Shown piece after piece: positions 46,880 through 58,610 of a stretch of 64,000 nucleotides of DNA. Origin of the DNA: Nageia nagi (lineage: Eukaryota; Pinophyta); assembly GCA_050084985.1 (NCBI GenBank), contig JBITNC010000001.1, positions 73,470,001 through 73,534,000 on the forward strand. Reading direction: 5' to 3'. The translations under genes were made by a program, and so were the position numbers. Position 1 is the first letter of the stretch, and each line of letters starts with the position of its first letter. The notes beneath the pieces were generated by a model. That model made no database searches, was not told the origin of the DNA, and saw only the letters and a program-made list of their open reading frames with translations.

Positions 46880-47036
46880 TTCCTCCCATATTTAGAGTAC
46901 ATCCACTTCCAACTTAGAGCTCTTATTATAGTATTGTATAAATTTAGAAATTACAACCAATGTTTTTTTCCTTGTAATGACCACATGCGACTCTTCTACA
47001 ACAAATCCTATCAATCCCCTCTTACACAACCCAACT
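46880..47036 (-). repeat. Copia LTR fragment cut by Copia-2
   Basis: The words TGGTTCCTCCC, AGAGTACATCCACTTCC and CCTCTTACACAACC match, in order, the middle of the Copia-1 LTR (about 35080-35180). It ends where the Copia-2 5' LTR begins. Confidence 0.55.
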
Positions 47037-47558
47037 TGTTGGAAAGCATATTGTAAGGTATCTTAATGTAATTCACTTAATAGTGAATATGATAATGTAA
47101 ATTCACTAATACATAAAATTATCCTTAAATACCTTTTAAATATTTATGAATATGATAGTGTAACTTATCCTACACTCCATATCATGGGAATGCCCCTTAG
47201 GTAAAAGGGTGATGCTTATCAAGACATTGTACAATGGTTAATAAGGTGGTCCAAAGAAGGATTTTGGCCTATAAATAGAAGGTCCCCTCCTTGAGACCAC
47301 TCACTCAAGTTTGTAGCATAGTTATGCTCTTGGTTAGGTTGTAAGAGAAGTGATAAAGGGTTAATCTAAGATAGTGCTCCTTGAGAAATAAGATCTTAGA
47401 TTAGTGGATGTACTATAATGGTTAGATGAACCACTTTATATTAGTGTCATCTTGTGTGAATGCTACTTTGAGTATGTGTTCTTAATGTCTAGGTTTTTGA
47501 TAGAGTCTTCATGTGATTATGGGTACTAGAAATTTAGTCTTATATGCTTGTTCCTTTA
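47037..47558 (+). repeat. 5' LTR of Copia-2
   Basis: Starts TGTTGGAAAGCATATTG and ends TTCCTTTA. Carries TATAAATAGA at 47270. Similar to 53265-53757 with many differences. Confidence 0.85.
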
Positions 47559-47560
47559 AT

Positions 47561-47574
47561 TGGTATCTATAGCC
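47561..47574 (+). other. Primer-binding site of Copia-2
   Basis: TGGTATCTATAGCC, a drifted form of TGGTATCAGAGCC, two bases after the LTR. Confidence 0.8.
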
Positions 47575-50500
47575 ATACTTGGAAATTCATCTTCAACATC
47601 ATTGAAGGCTCATACCACTCCTTATTCCATCTACTTTGGTGAGATAAAATATTAAGAGAAAATGGGAGACTCCTTTACACCAAGCACATCCTAGACGGTT
47701 CCAACTATAGTATTTTGGAACCTAGGATGAAAGCAAAGTTCCAAGTATGAAAATTATGGAAAATCATAAATAAAAATCAAGTTGCTTTAACAGATGAGAA
47801 GGTACTTGTGAATTACAACATAAAGAATGAGTTGGACACCTCTATGACCTTTCATGCAGTTTTAGATGGAGTTCTCTAATGATATCCTCTTCAATCTCTA
47901 CAAAGGAAGATTGGGACATACTAAACAAAATATACCTTGGCTCCAAATTCTCTAGAAGTTTCACCATTATTAAAAAAATATTGTAATATACTTGGGCTCC
48001 AAAATGAAATTTTTATAATATACTTGAACAAGATCGTTGATCTTAGGATCCAAATTGTTAGGTGTGGCTACAATTGGATCAACGATGATTTTATGGTATC
48101 CATCATCTTTTAGAGTCTCTCTTATAAATTTAGTCACTTCATGACACTTATTAATATGAGGCTTGATGAAGAAGAAGAAGTGTTCTAATTGGAAAATATT
48201 TTAAGGCATCTTCTAAAACATGAGGAAACTCTCAACAAGAAGTTATTGATCTCCACTGCTATGAAGCATCCTATGGCACTTGGACCAACAAAGATTCACT
48301 TCAAATATAAGTTCCATAATTAAAATAAATCTTTGCATGCTCTAAAAAATGACTTCAAGAAAGGTGGAAATAAATAACAATATGGCCACATGAAAATTTA
48401 AGCAAATCCAAGTCCAAAGACAAATTAGATGGTAATTATAATTTTTGTGGCATCTATGGTCCCAAGGAATTGAATTGCTATAAGAAAAAGAAAGAATAAG
48501 GTGGAAAAGGATTTGAAAAACCAAACAAATTCAAAGGCAAGAATAATAATAATAAATTTGCTTTCATTTTTGGTATTTACTCCGAATCTTATACTTTCTT
48601 GAATGATTGGATTTTTGAATCTAAGTGTATTAATCATATGTATTTTGCAAAGGTTAAATTTGAAAATTTTCATAAGTATATAAAGGATGTAGTTGTGATA
48701 GGTGATAATTCAATCCTTGAAGTTCAAGTGAGTGAGAGTGTATTGATACATGAAAAGGTTCTTAAAAATATGGTTTGTATACTTAAGCTCCTTATGAATC
48801 TTCTTTTCATAATTCAAGTTGTAAGGAAAGGGTACTCATTTGAGTTCAACTCACACTCTTGTTGTATTAAGAAGGGACTTATCACTTTGGTGAAAGAATC
48901 AATGAAATATGTTCTCTAAATTATGGATCCCATACCAACAAATATGTATCTTGCTATGAATATTTTCTCTAGAGAAAAGTTTTGGCACCATTGATTAGGA
49001 TACCTTAACCATAAGAGCATTCAAGTTATGAAAAATCAAGAACTTATGGAAGGTTTTCCTTAGATATCACCCACAATTGATTTTTTTGAGAAGTGTATAT
49101 TAGGTAAGATGAATAAGAAAAAAATTGAGAAAGATAAGGTAATAAGGGAAACACAACCTCTTCAACTAGTGCATTTAGATTTGATGGGTCCATTTCAAAT
49201 TAAATCTCTTAGGGTAGCATCTTATATCTTGACCTTCATTGATTACTTTAGTAGGATTCTATTTTGTTATCTACTTGAGCATAAGGATCAAACCTTTAAT
49301 AGATTCAAAGATTTCAAATCCTTAGTTGAAAATTAGTTTGATTTCAAAATCAAGATGCTAAAATATGATAATGGGGATGGATATAATAGAAATGAGTTCA
49401 ATAAATATTATACAAAATACGACATCAAGAGGCAGTTCATGATCCCTTATACCCTTTAAAAAAATGGTATTTTTGAAATAAGGAATAAAACTATTTAGGA
49501 TATAGTTAGGTTCATGTTTAGTAATGTCCCTAGTTTCTTATGGGGTGAAGTTGTAAATACTGTGATATACACCCTAAATAGATGTCCTACAAAAGTAGTT
49601 GAAGGAAAAACCTTGTATGACATATGCATAAGAAATAAACCTAACATCATATATACCTTCATAATTTTTGAGAAAAATAAGAAGCTATATAATATACCTA
49701 AAAAGTGCATCATCATGGGTTATGACACTCAACATAGAGGCTACAGGCTCTAGTCTCATTCCTTCAAAGTAGTATTCATATCAATGGATGTAAAGTTCAA
49801 TAAAATTCTTGAGAAATATGCTTCTTATGAGGACTTATACGATCTTCATGACTCTTTTTTTATGCCTAATTGGTTGGATGTCAGTGTAGAAAAGTCACTT
49901 TAGGAGCAAAATTCTCTAAAATAAAGGATAATAATAAGTATGACCTTAAAAAAATCCTTCTTTTCCAAAATTGATAGAAATCATTATCCCTTATCATTCA
50001 ATAAAGCTTAGAAATATAAATGTTGGATGGAGGCTATGAAAGTGGAGTATGAGGCTTTGATGAAAAATCAAACTTAGGATTTGGTTTCCTATTCCAATGA
50101 ACGAAATGTGATTGGTAATAAGTGGATTTACAAAGTCAAATATAATTCAGTTGATAAAATTAATAAATAAAAATCAACATTAGGAGCCAAGGGTTTTTAT
50201 TAGAAATATGGAGTTGATTATAATAAAACCTTTGCTCTAATAGCAAATATGCCCACAATAAGTTTAATCCTTGATCTTTTAGCAGCTCAGGGATGGAAAG
50301 TTTTTCAACTTGACATTAAGAGTGCTTTTTTCAATGGCAAATTAGATGTGGAGATCTACATGAATCAACTAGAAGGGTTTGTTATGGAATGGAAAGAGTC
50401 TCTTATTTGCAAGCTAAAGAAGTCCTTGTATGGACTTAAGCAAGCACCTAGATCTCGATACAAAAATATTTAGGATACTTTGCAAATATTGGGTTCTCTA

Positions 50501-50603
50501 GGTGCTTCTTTAATTTAAATCTATATGTGCTCACTCAATGATAATAATTGGTTTTGATTATTCTATATTTGGATTATCTTATGATCATAATAAATAACAT
50601 TGG

Positions 50604-51570
50604 GGTAAGTGCAAGAAGATGAGTTCCACTTTTGACCAAAAAGTGAAAGTATTTTTCTTGATTTTCAAGTTTCATCACATTTGATCTCAAAATTTGAAGT
50701 ACTTAGAGCTCAAGTATTGAAAGGCATCACTCAGGTAGATATGTAGTTCTTTAAGTCTAGTTTTAAAATATGTAATTTATTCTAATACCCAAATAATAAA
50801 AATTCATATTTGATAGGCATGTTTAAAAGCCACTATTTAAAAATATAATTTTAGGATCATAACCCATCATATCCAGTAAGCATAATTGGACCTAAATTAA
50901 AATATTTTTAAATACTTTTAGATAAAGATACCTAAGATACTAAATATAATAGAGGATATTTTTTTATAATTTTCTCATGGTTATTTTATTTTTTAGTAGT
51001 CTTTATTATTGTTTCAAAAAATGATCATGTTTGATAAGCATAATTTAATCTAAACTTATCATTTTTAATTTGTTATTTTTTTTTAAGTTGTGAAGAATTA
51101 TATGCAGATTATGCACATTTTCATAATTCTTAAAAAATAAAAAGTTATTAAAAAAATAGAAAACCCACTATTTAAAAATACAGTTTCAGGACCATACTCC
51201 ATCATGTTCGGTAAGCATAATTGGACATAAATTAAAATATTTTCTTAAATCCTTTTGGGTAAAGATACTTAAGACACTAAATATTGTGCATGATATTATT
51301 TTGTAAATTTTCCATGAATATTTTTTATTATTATTTTATTATTGACCCTTGTTAACATTTTGAAAAGTGCTTGTGTCTGATAAGCATAATTTGACCTAAA
51401 ATTATCATTTTTAATTTATTTATTTTTTAACTTATGAAGAATTGTATGCAAATTGTGCATATATTTTATTTTTCATAATTCTAAAAAAATAAAAAGTTAT
51501 TAAATAAATACAAAAACCTAGCAATTCCTAAGATTTCTACCAAATTGGGACTTATCTTCTTGCACTTACC
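50604..51570. mobile_element. Non-autonomous Mutator-like element inside Copia-2 RT
   Basis: 967 bp with terminal inverted repeats of about 24 bp: GGTAAGTGCAAGAAGATGAG at the left end and GGTAAGTGCAAGAAGATAAG on the opposite strand at the right end. The RT text, compared with Copia-1, breaks exactly here. Flanks TAACATTGG (50595-50603) and TAATGATGA (51571-51579) both derive from a site that reads TAATATTGA in Copia-1, so a 9-bp target duplication, as made by Mutator transposases, is likely. It encodes no protein. Inside are two tandem copies of about 335 bp. Confidence 0.8.
50831..51521 (+). repeat. 335-bp tandem duplication within the Mutator-like element
   Basis: Copy 1 at 50831-51165 and copy 2 at 51166-51521. 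Each starts CACTATTTAAAAATA, contains GTAAGCATAATTGGAC and TGATAAGCATAATTT, and ends in AAAAAGTTATTAAA. Differences are frequent. Confidence 0.85.
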
Positions 51571-53264
51571 TAATGATGAAATCATTCAAAAGTGCATATC
51601 CAAATTGAAGGCACCATTTTAAATGACTAATCTTGGGCTCTTATACTACTATCTTGATATACAAGTGTACCAATATAAGGTTTGTGCCTACCTTAGTCAA
51701 TCCAAGTATATCTTAGACATATTGCAAAAGTTTAGAATGGAAGAGTGCAAATCTGTTATAATCCTAGTCTCTCTTGGAATCACTTTGTATCTTAGTTGCA
51801 ACACTCTATTGGAATATGCTATGAATTACATGTAATTAATTGGTAGTATTCTTTATTTGAATATATCTATGCTATATATTACATTTACAATAAATATTAT
51901 GGCATAATTTATGTAGAAATTACATGCTAAGAATATCAATGTTGTTAAGAAAATCTTGAGGTATGTTGTAGGAATGAAGGATCTTTCTCTCAAGTATTCC
52001 AATTTTACCTCATTTGTTCTCTTAGGGTACTTAGATTTTGACTATGGGTGAGATAGATATGGCTAGAAATCAACCTCTACTTATGTGTTTAGCATTATTT
52101 CAGATGATATCTCTTGGGCTTCCAAAAAGCAGCCTACTACTCTCCACCATAGACAGAACATTATGTCATGTTAGTCATGACCTAGGAAGCCATTTGGTTG
52201 AGGCATATTTTGAAAAAATTAGGTATAAGCAAGCTCATCCATCTTAAATTTCCTTAGATAATCAATCTATTATTACTTTGGTAAAGAACCCTATTTTCTA
52301 TCAAAGAATAAAATATGTTAAAATCCAAACATATTTTATTAGGGAGAAGGTTTTGGATGGTATCCTACAATTGTAATAGTGTCCATTAGTTCCAAAATTT
52401 GTTTATTTATTCATCAAGACCCTTTTTGAAGTTTAGTTTAGTAAGCTTAGGGAATCTATTAGGTTGATGAAGTTGCCCTAAAGAAGGAGTGAAGATTGAA
52501 TTCTTATTGAATTCATGTTTGTGATAAGAAACTAGTTGTACATTTTTAGAGCATTTTATGGTTGTATAGTATTGATCTTTTTATGGTTGTATGGTATTAA
52601 TATTCTTATACACCTTCATGGCTATTTCACTCCATGTGATGAACTAGTTGTATACTTTTTGAGCATATAATAGCTTCTCTTAGCACTGTTTCAATTATCC
52701 ATATGTGAGGAACCTATATGTATTTTTTAGAACTATTTAGTCATCCATATCTGAGGAACTCGTATGAGCTTATGGTCTATTTTTAATGTTTATCAACACA
52801 TATTTTCTATAGAGTAGATGATTATGAGTATTGGCTTGGCATATTCGTGATGATTTATAATGCACTATTGATCAATATATGGATGTTATTAATTGATTCA
52901 TTTATCTTATATTCATATGAATGTTTATATGATGCATTTAATTGACTTTGTTAATGAGTTGCTTGTAGCTTTCTTATTAAGAGTGTAGGTTACCTACTTT
53001 GAGTGGGTAGGCTCATAGAGGCTCATCATGTCAACTTGTTATTGAATGACTACTTTGTACAATGAAACCAGTTGTGGTTAATGATTATATTATAAACCAT
53101 TTTATGAAATGCTAAAGTAGTGAGTCTTAATCTAATATCTTTACTTATTTTTCAAGGATGTAAATGTTCTTATCTTCTATTGTATCTCTATGGAGGATAA
53201 CTCTCTTTTATTCTCTCTTTCTTCTCTCCTCTTCACTCTACCCCAATATTGCATTAAGTGGGAG

Positions 53265-53757
53265 TGTTGGAATGTATAATGTATTATTGTAAGGTCTCTT
53301 AATATAATTCCATTAATAGTGAATATGATAATGTAAATTCATTAATACTTAAACATATCCCTATATACATTTTAAGTGTTTATGAATATGATAATGTAAC
53401 ATATCCTAAAATTCATCTCATGGGCATGCCCCTTGGGTAAAAGGATGATGCATGTCATGACATTATACAATGGTTAATAGGATGATTCAAAGGAGTAATT
53501 TGGCCTATAAATAGAAGGCCCTCTCCTTGAGATCACTCACTCAAGAAGTGGGAAAGGGTTGATGTAAGAGAGTGCTCTTTGAGAAATAGGATCTTGGATT
53601 AGTGGATGTACTCCCATGGTTTGAGGAACCACTTTATATTGGTGTCATCTTATGTGAATGCTACTTTGAGTGTGTGTTATTAATGTTTGATATTTTGAGA
53701 AAGTATTCATGTGATCTTAGGTAATAGGAATTTAGTATTCTATGCTTGTTCCTCCAA
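53265..53757 (+). repeat. 3' LTR of Copia-2
   Basis: Starts TGTTGGAATGTATAATG after a purine tract (AAGTGGGAG, 53256-53264) and ends TTCCTCCA. Confidence 0.85.
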
Positions 53758-53771
53758 AAGTTAGGTCCAAC

Positions 53772-53905
53772 AATCTCTCTAACTATTGAAACTCTTAATA
53801 ATAGCTAGGGAAAAATAATCTCTCTAACTATTGAAACTCTCAATAATAATTAGGTAAATGTAATCTCTCTCTAAATGTTGAAACTCTCAATAATATATAG
53901 GAAAA
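53772..53905 (+). repeat. Three-copy hairpin-like tandem repeat, about 45-bp unit
   Basis: Units start at 53772, 53818 and 53863. Each has AATCTCTCTAACTATTGAAA followed by CTCTCAATAATA and TTAGG. CTAACTATTGA and TCAATAATAGTTAG are near-inverted, so each unit can fold back. Single units also occur at about 45563 and 54040. Confidence 0.8.
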
Positions 53906-53919
53906 AAATATGTACTAGA

Positions 53920-54350
53920 AAATACATGTCATATCTCCCATAAATACAATAGACTCACACATAATGCAATTGCAACCACCATACTATATGATTTATCCAA
54001 TACATGGTAATCTCTCATGCTCTCTTAGCATGGCAAATATGGTCTCTAACTATTGAAAATATCAATAATAGTTAAGGAAAATATGGATTTTACCTTCTAA
54101 ATATATGAAACTATGGATTCTTTGGCTCTCTTGGCTCTTGGTTCTTATATCATGGCTTTTGGATCTTGGAACTTGGCTCTTGGCTCTTATCTCTTATCTC
54201 TTGGCTCTTGGCTCTTAACACTTTACACTTAGAGCTCTAAAACTCTCTTTTGGCATTTTACTTCATTAGCTCATTTCTAAAAAATAAATGTGGATTAATG
54301 AAGAATGAAGCTCTCTTGAAACTCTATTCTCCTTTGATTTGATCCTTAAC
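53920..54350 (+). repeat. Dispersed repeat with GCTCTTGG minisatellite, copy 2
   Basis: Direct counterpart of 45425-45900. The minisatellite part (about 54120-54225) again consists of GGCTCTTGG, CTCTTATCT and GATCTTGG words. Confidence 0.75.
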
Positions 54351-54481
54351 CAAGTAGTCAAAGGGTGTTTGATTGGTCCATTTGATGTTGGCATGTGCTA
54401 ACTAAGCATCCTTATGGTTGGTGGTTCCCATAAATCTAACTAGGCATTGATGACTGGACATGGGTCTTACTCAATAAAATG

Positions 54482-54515
54482 TATGTGTGTGTGTGTGTGT
54501 GTCTATATATATATT
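54482..54515 (+). repeat. (GT)n(TA)n microsatellite
   Basis: About ten GT units followed by CTATATATATATAT. Confidence 0.95.
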
Positions 54516-54639
54516 GTAGCTCCATTTTGCTTTTCATTTAAACCATTGGAAGGAGGATGGAGAGCTCTTCAATATAGAAGAAAAATATGCCTTTTAATAT
54601 GTTTTATTTGTATGATCCCAAAAATCTATTTTAGATTAC

Positions 54640-56260
54640 TAAGGGACCACTTGATGTGATTCATTATGATCTATCAACCCCATAATGGTTAACCACATTG
54701 GGTATCGATATTTCTTATTATTTGTTGATCCTTACTAATAAAGGATATGGGTATATTGCTTGAGATTAAAATTTGAGACCTTTAGGAATTTCAAGGAGTT
54801 CAATGCTTTTGTGGATAATGTTAGTAGTTATCATATGCATGCACTTTGCTCCTATCAAGGAGGAGGGTACACATTAGAGGAGTTTTATGCATAATAGAAA
54901 GAGAATAAGATTCTATGGAAGTTGACTACTCCATATACACTACAACAAAATGGATTTGTTGAGAAGTAAAACCATACCATTATGGATATGGTGAGGAGTA
55001 TATTGAAGAATGCAAAGTTGAGTTCAACATTTTGGATTGAGGAAATAAGAATTGTAGTTTATTTATTGAATAGAGAACCTACAAAGGCTCTTGTGGTGAT
55101 GACTCTTGAAGATTAATGATGAGGAGTGAAACCATATATCTATCATCTTCAAGTATTTGATTTCTATACCTACATGTACATTTCCAAAATTAAAAGAATG
55201 AAGTTGAAACATAATTCCTTGAGGTACATTATTCTCGAGTTTAGTAGTGAATCCAAAGGCCACATGCTTATAGATCCCACTACTTGGAAGATATATGAGA
55301 ATAGATGTTGTCTTTAATGCGATTGATGATCCTCTAACCAATTCACCTATAACACTACATGATCTTAATAGTGGCCTTATCATCATTCATTATGATAATG
55401 AGAGAGGAGCAATGAGTTTATGCCACTTGATGACTCTAGGAGATTGACATGGTACATGAAGATACCATAGGATTCATATATGAGTACTTTACAAGATACT
55501 TATACCTTTAGACCAAGAACATGAAGCATGGTTCAAGAAGAAATAAATCTTGCATTGATGAGCACAATGGTGAATAGTTCTCAACCTGATATGATGGACG
55601 AGACCCTTAAGTTTCCACAATGAAAATCATCCATGGAGGTTAAGTATGATACATTGATGATGAATGGCACATGGGATTTAGTATATATTTAGGAATAAGG
55701 TCATTAGGTGCAAGTAGGTGTTCAAAATAAAGTACAAAGTTGATGGAACACTCAACAACTACAAGGCCTGATAAGTTACAAAGGGGTATTCCTAGGTGGG
55801 AGGCATAGACTATGATGAGTCATTTTCTCTTATGGACAAGATTAAGACCATCAAGATTTCTTTTTTGGTGATTGAATAGTTTGATTGAAAAATACATTAG
55901 ATGGAAGTGAAGAGTGTATTCCTAAATAAATACTTTGAGAAGGAATTCTACATGTAGCAGTATGAGAAATTTATCTTTCATCCCAACAAGGGAAAGGTGT
56001 GTAAATTTATAAATTCTTTGTATGGATTGAAATAGGCTCCAAGAGCTTGATACATTAAGATTAATGAACATTTATTACAACATGGATTTGTTAGGAGTCT
56101 TTATTAGACTTATTTCTACTTGTAACTTGGGGAAGATTTCCATTTATTGTAGTGTATATCAATGATTTGGTTATCATAGGTAATACTAAGGAGTTGAATA
56201 TACAAGATCTAATCAAAGAAAGTAAGGATATCTAACCATCAAAGGTCTATGCAAAGGTTG
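54640..56260 (+). pseudogene. Copia-6: integrase-RT fragment
   Basis: A different Copia family from Copia-1. Broken plus-strand frames give the integrase core start (HYDLSTP, RYFLLFVD; about 54665-54730), TTPYTLQQNGFVEK (about 54925-54970), the LLNREPTKAL block (about 55065-55090), a KPYIYHLQVF region with ESKGHMLIDP (about 55130-55285), then RT with EVKYDTLMMNGTWDLV (about 55640-55690), WVFK-like and GSEECIP-type relics, and a final SLYGL piece (about 56015-56035). Stops throughout. No LTR found on either side. Confidence 0.75.
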
Positions 56261-58090
56261 AGAACTATCCACTCATTATATATTATCTTTTTATTCATTG
56301 AATTGTTTATATATTTAGATTTAAATAGTTAGATATAGATTTATCTTCACATGCATACATATTTAGTGATGAAGCATAAGCCCTAGTCGCATTTAGATTT
56401 TTTTTTGATTTTTTATTTTGAATTATAGCTACATCTAAGTTACAAACTTTATTTTGAAGGTATTAAATATCCTAAAATGACATATTATTTTTAGCTATGC
56501 ACACTTACATACAAAGAGGCAAGTAAAGTGAGGTATTCTACATCAATCCCTAAGCCTCAAATAGGTCTCAACGATGGATTTTATGCATTCACATACCTTA
56601 GGGTATATGAAAAAAATCCCTTTAGGATCCCCTTATCACCTTTGAACCTTAAGTAACCATTGTCCATGAATTATCATAGTGCATGAAGAATAACATTTCA
56701 TAAGACACTCTCTTGTACCCTAGATTGCTAACATGCCTAGAGGAATTAGGTCCCAATTCTCTCTAGATAGTGATCTATAATATTGAGCCAAGAGTTATCT
56801 AGCACCTCATTAGAGGTTTATTTAAAAGTTATGGTATCCTTACACACCTTAAAGAGAAATCATCAAGTTCACAATGTTGTCTTTAGTAAAATTTTCTATA
56901 TAAGTCTGATTTGTTTAGATGACTTTTCTATGCTATCCTCAAATTTACAAAATATTCTTAGATTCCTTCAGTGATCATATGCAAAATTTATAAGAAGAAT
57001 TTGAAAATATTTAAGTGATTATTTACATCAATTTCTATTACTTTTGTTAATTGAGATGAAGTCATAGTCTTTACATGAAGCCAAACATAAAATATGAGTT
57101 TATAATTTAAATTCGTTAACAACAAAAGTGATAATAACATGGACAAAAAATCTTCAAATTAATGAGAAATAATTTCTTAAGGTAGGCCCTTGCAACCCTT
57201 AATTTGAAGTCATTCTCAATTAAAATGTTGAAACACTATATGAATATTTACATAAAAATTACTACAAATTAGAAGATCAAAACTTATTTCTAACATCTAA
57301 TCCAACATTCATGAGACATATCCAAGCACAAAATCAAGTCAATACATAAACTAAAGCTACCACATAGACAAAAATAATTCCTCAAACTCACACAAATAGT
57401 GAAACTCATAATCCTTTAAACTTAATTATTCTTTCAAAATCAAATTAGCACACAAACTCAAGTTCTTCACATCCAACCAATTATTCCAATACAATCAATC
57501 ATTCAATATCAATAAACCCAAACAATTCCACCACAATCAACTTCCATACCCCATACAACAACCTTCAACCAATCACCCTCCTATCAAACCATGCAAACAA
57601 ATCATCTAAATCTATATTCATAAAAACTAAAAATCAAGATCAAAAAAGTATTATAATAATTTTAACTTTTAATTTTATCTCATAATTACTAATGTAAATC
57701 CTCTTTTACATATTTCTTTAGCTTATTTCAATTTTAATATATTTTATCACTAGATCAATTTTCACATAATACAAATCTAATAAACTTCCTAATAAATGTA
57801 TAATAAAAAATACGTGTTACCTATATATATATATTTTAAAAGCTATTAAAAATGAAAAAAAAGTATTAAAATATTTAAACTGTAAAATAATGAAGTTTAA
57901 AAAAAATCATAATTACTTGCAAATAAATTTGTAGTTAATTTTTTTTGTTTTAGTTGTTTGCATATTTTTGAAATTTAATAAATAATAAAATTTTTGTTTG
58001 TTATAATTTGATTTCCTTTTTTATATATATAAAATATTTAATATGACTATCCACACATAATTAAAATAGAAACCGTGGATATTTTTGGAT
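56261..58090. other. AT-rich DNA without recognised genes
   Basis: Nothing with a known domain. 57400-57600 is notably C/A-rich (many CAA and CCA words). A (TA)n run lies at about 57822-57836. Confidence 0.45.
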
Positions 58091-58400
58091 TTCTATGTTT
58101 TATAATGAATACCCAAAAAATAAGGATTTTAAAAAAGGTAAAAGTCATCGGAATGGCGATCTGATGCGGATAGAGGGCTCCGTCCAACGCGGCGTTCGCG
58201 TACGCCTTTACTTCGACGGTGAAGAGTACGATATCATAGAGGCCCTTCAACCAGATCGCTCAATCCATGTCTTTTGCTAACATATCTGTGCGATCGATTC
58301 CTGGATCGGAACTCTTCTACGTGGACATAGTTCGCCAACGGTTTCATGCCGCATGCGCCAGGGTTCCGTCTAGATAATTGCCCTTCCTTTTCCAGCTTTT
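58091..58400. other. CpG-rich low-copy segment, possible gene end or promoter
   Basis: Composition changes sharply at about 58140: about fifteen CpG sites in the next 120 bp, against very few in the repeat DNA around. The plus-strand frame 58095-58280 contains GVRVRLYFDGEEYDIIEALQ and the minus-strand frame 58047-58250 is open too. I recognise neither. Retained CpG suggests low methylation, as at a gene or promoter. No start or splice signals convincing enough to call a gene. Confidence 0.4.
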
Positions 58401-58610
58401 AAGCGATGATTGAATATTCCGTTTATTGATAGAGGAACCATGAATATTCCTTTCATTCATAGATTATTAGAGTTTGCGAATAGTCGGTTAGGTTTACGGA
58501 TTTTTGTCGCTAGGATTTTAGGTTTTTGCGTTGCTCTTTTGGTTTTTCTTAGTTTTTCACGAAGGCTTTCCTTGGTTAGGTTTTCCCGCGTGTTTTGTTT
58601 TTCTGTTAAA

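Larger units (their letters stand above)
47662..52490 (+). pseudogene. Copia-2 gag-pol pseudogene
   Basis: Gag starts at about 47662 and can be followed beside Copia-1. The zinc knuckle at about 48440-48480 has lost a cysteine and its histidine (YNFCGIYGPKELNC). The protease triad is lost (ESK for DTG, about 48615). Integrase pieces are at 49109-49336 and 49514-49753. RT 50249-50473 has DIKSAFFNGKL and LKKSLYGLKQAPR. RT resumes after the Mutator-like insert at 51571, with 51623-51835 encoding the LLYYYLDIQVYQ block. RNase H relics lie at about 52030-52490. Many stops; no product possible. Confidence 0.9.
47037..53757 (+). mobile_element. Copia-2: dead full-length relative of Copia-1
   Basis: LTRs 47037-47558 and 53265-53757, a primer site, a polypurine tract and a complete but broken gag-pol on the plus strand. 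A 967-bp Mutator-like element interrupts RT. No clear 5-bp target duplication is left (CAACT and AAAGT flank it). It is much older than Copia-1, judged by its many stops. Confidence 0.9.
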
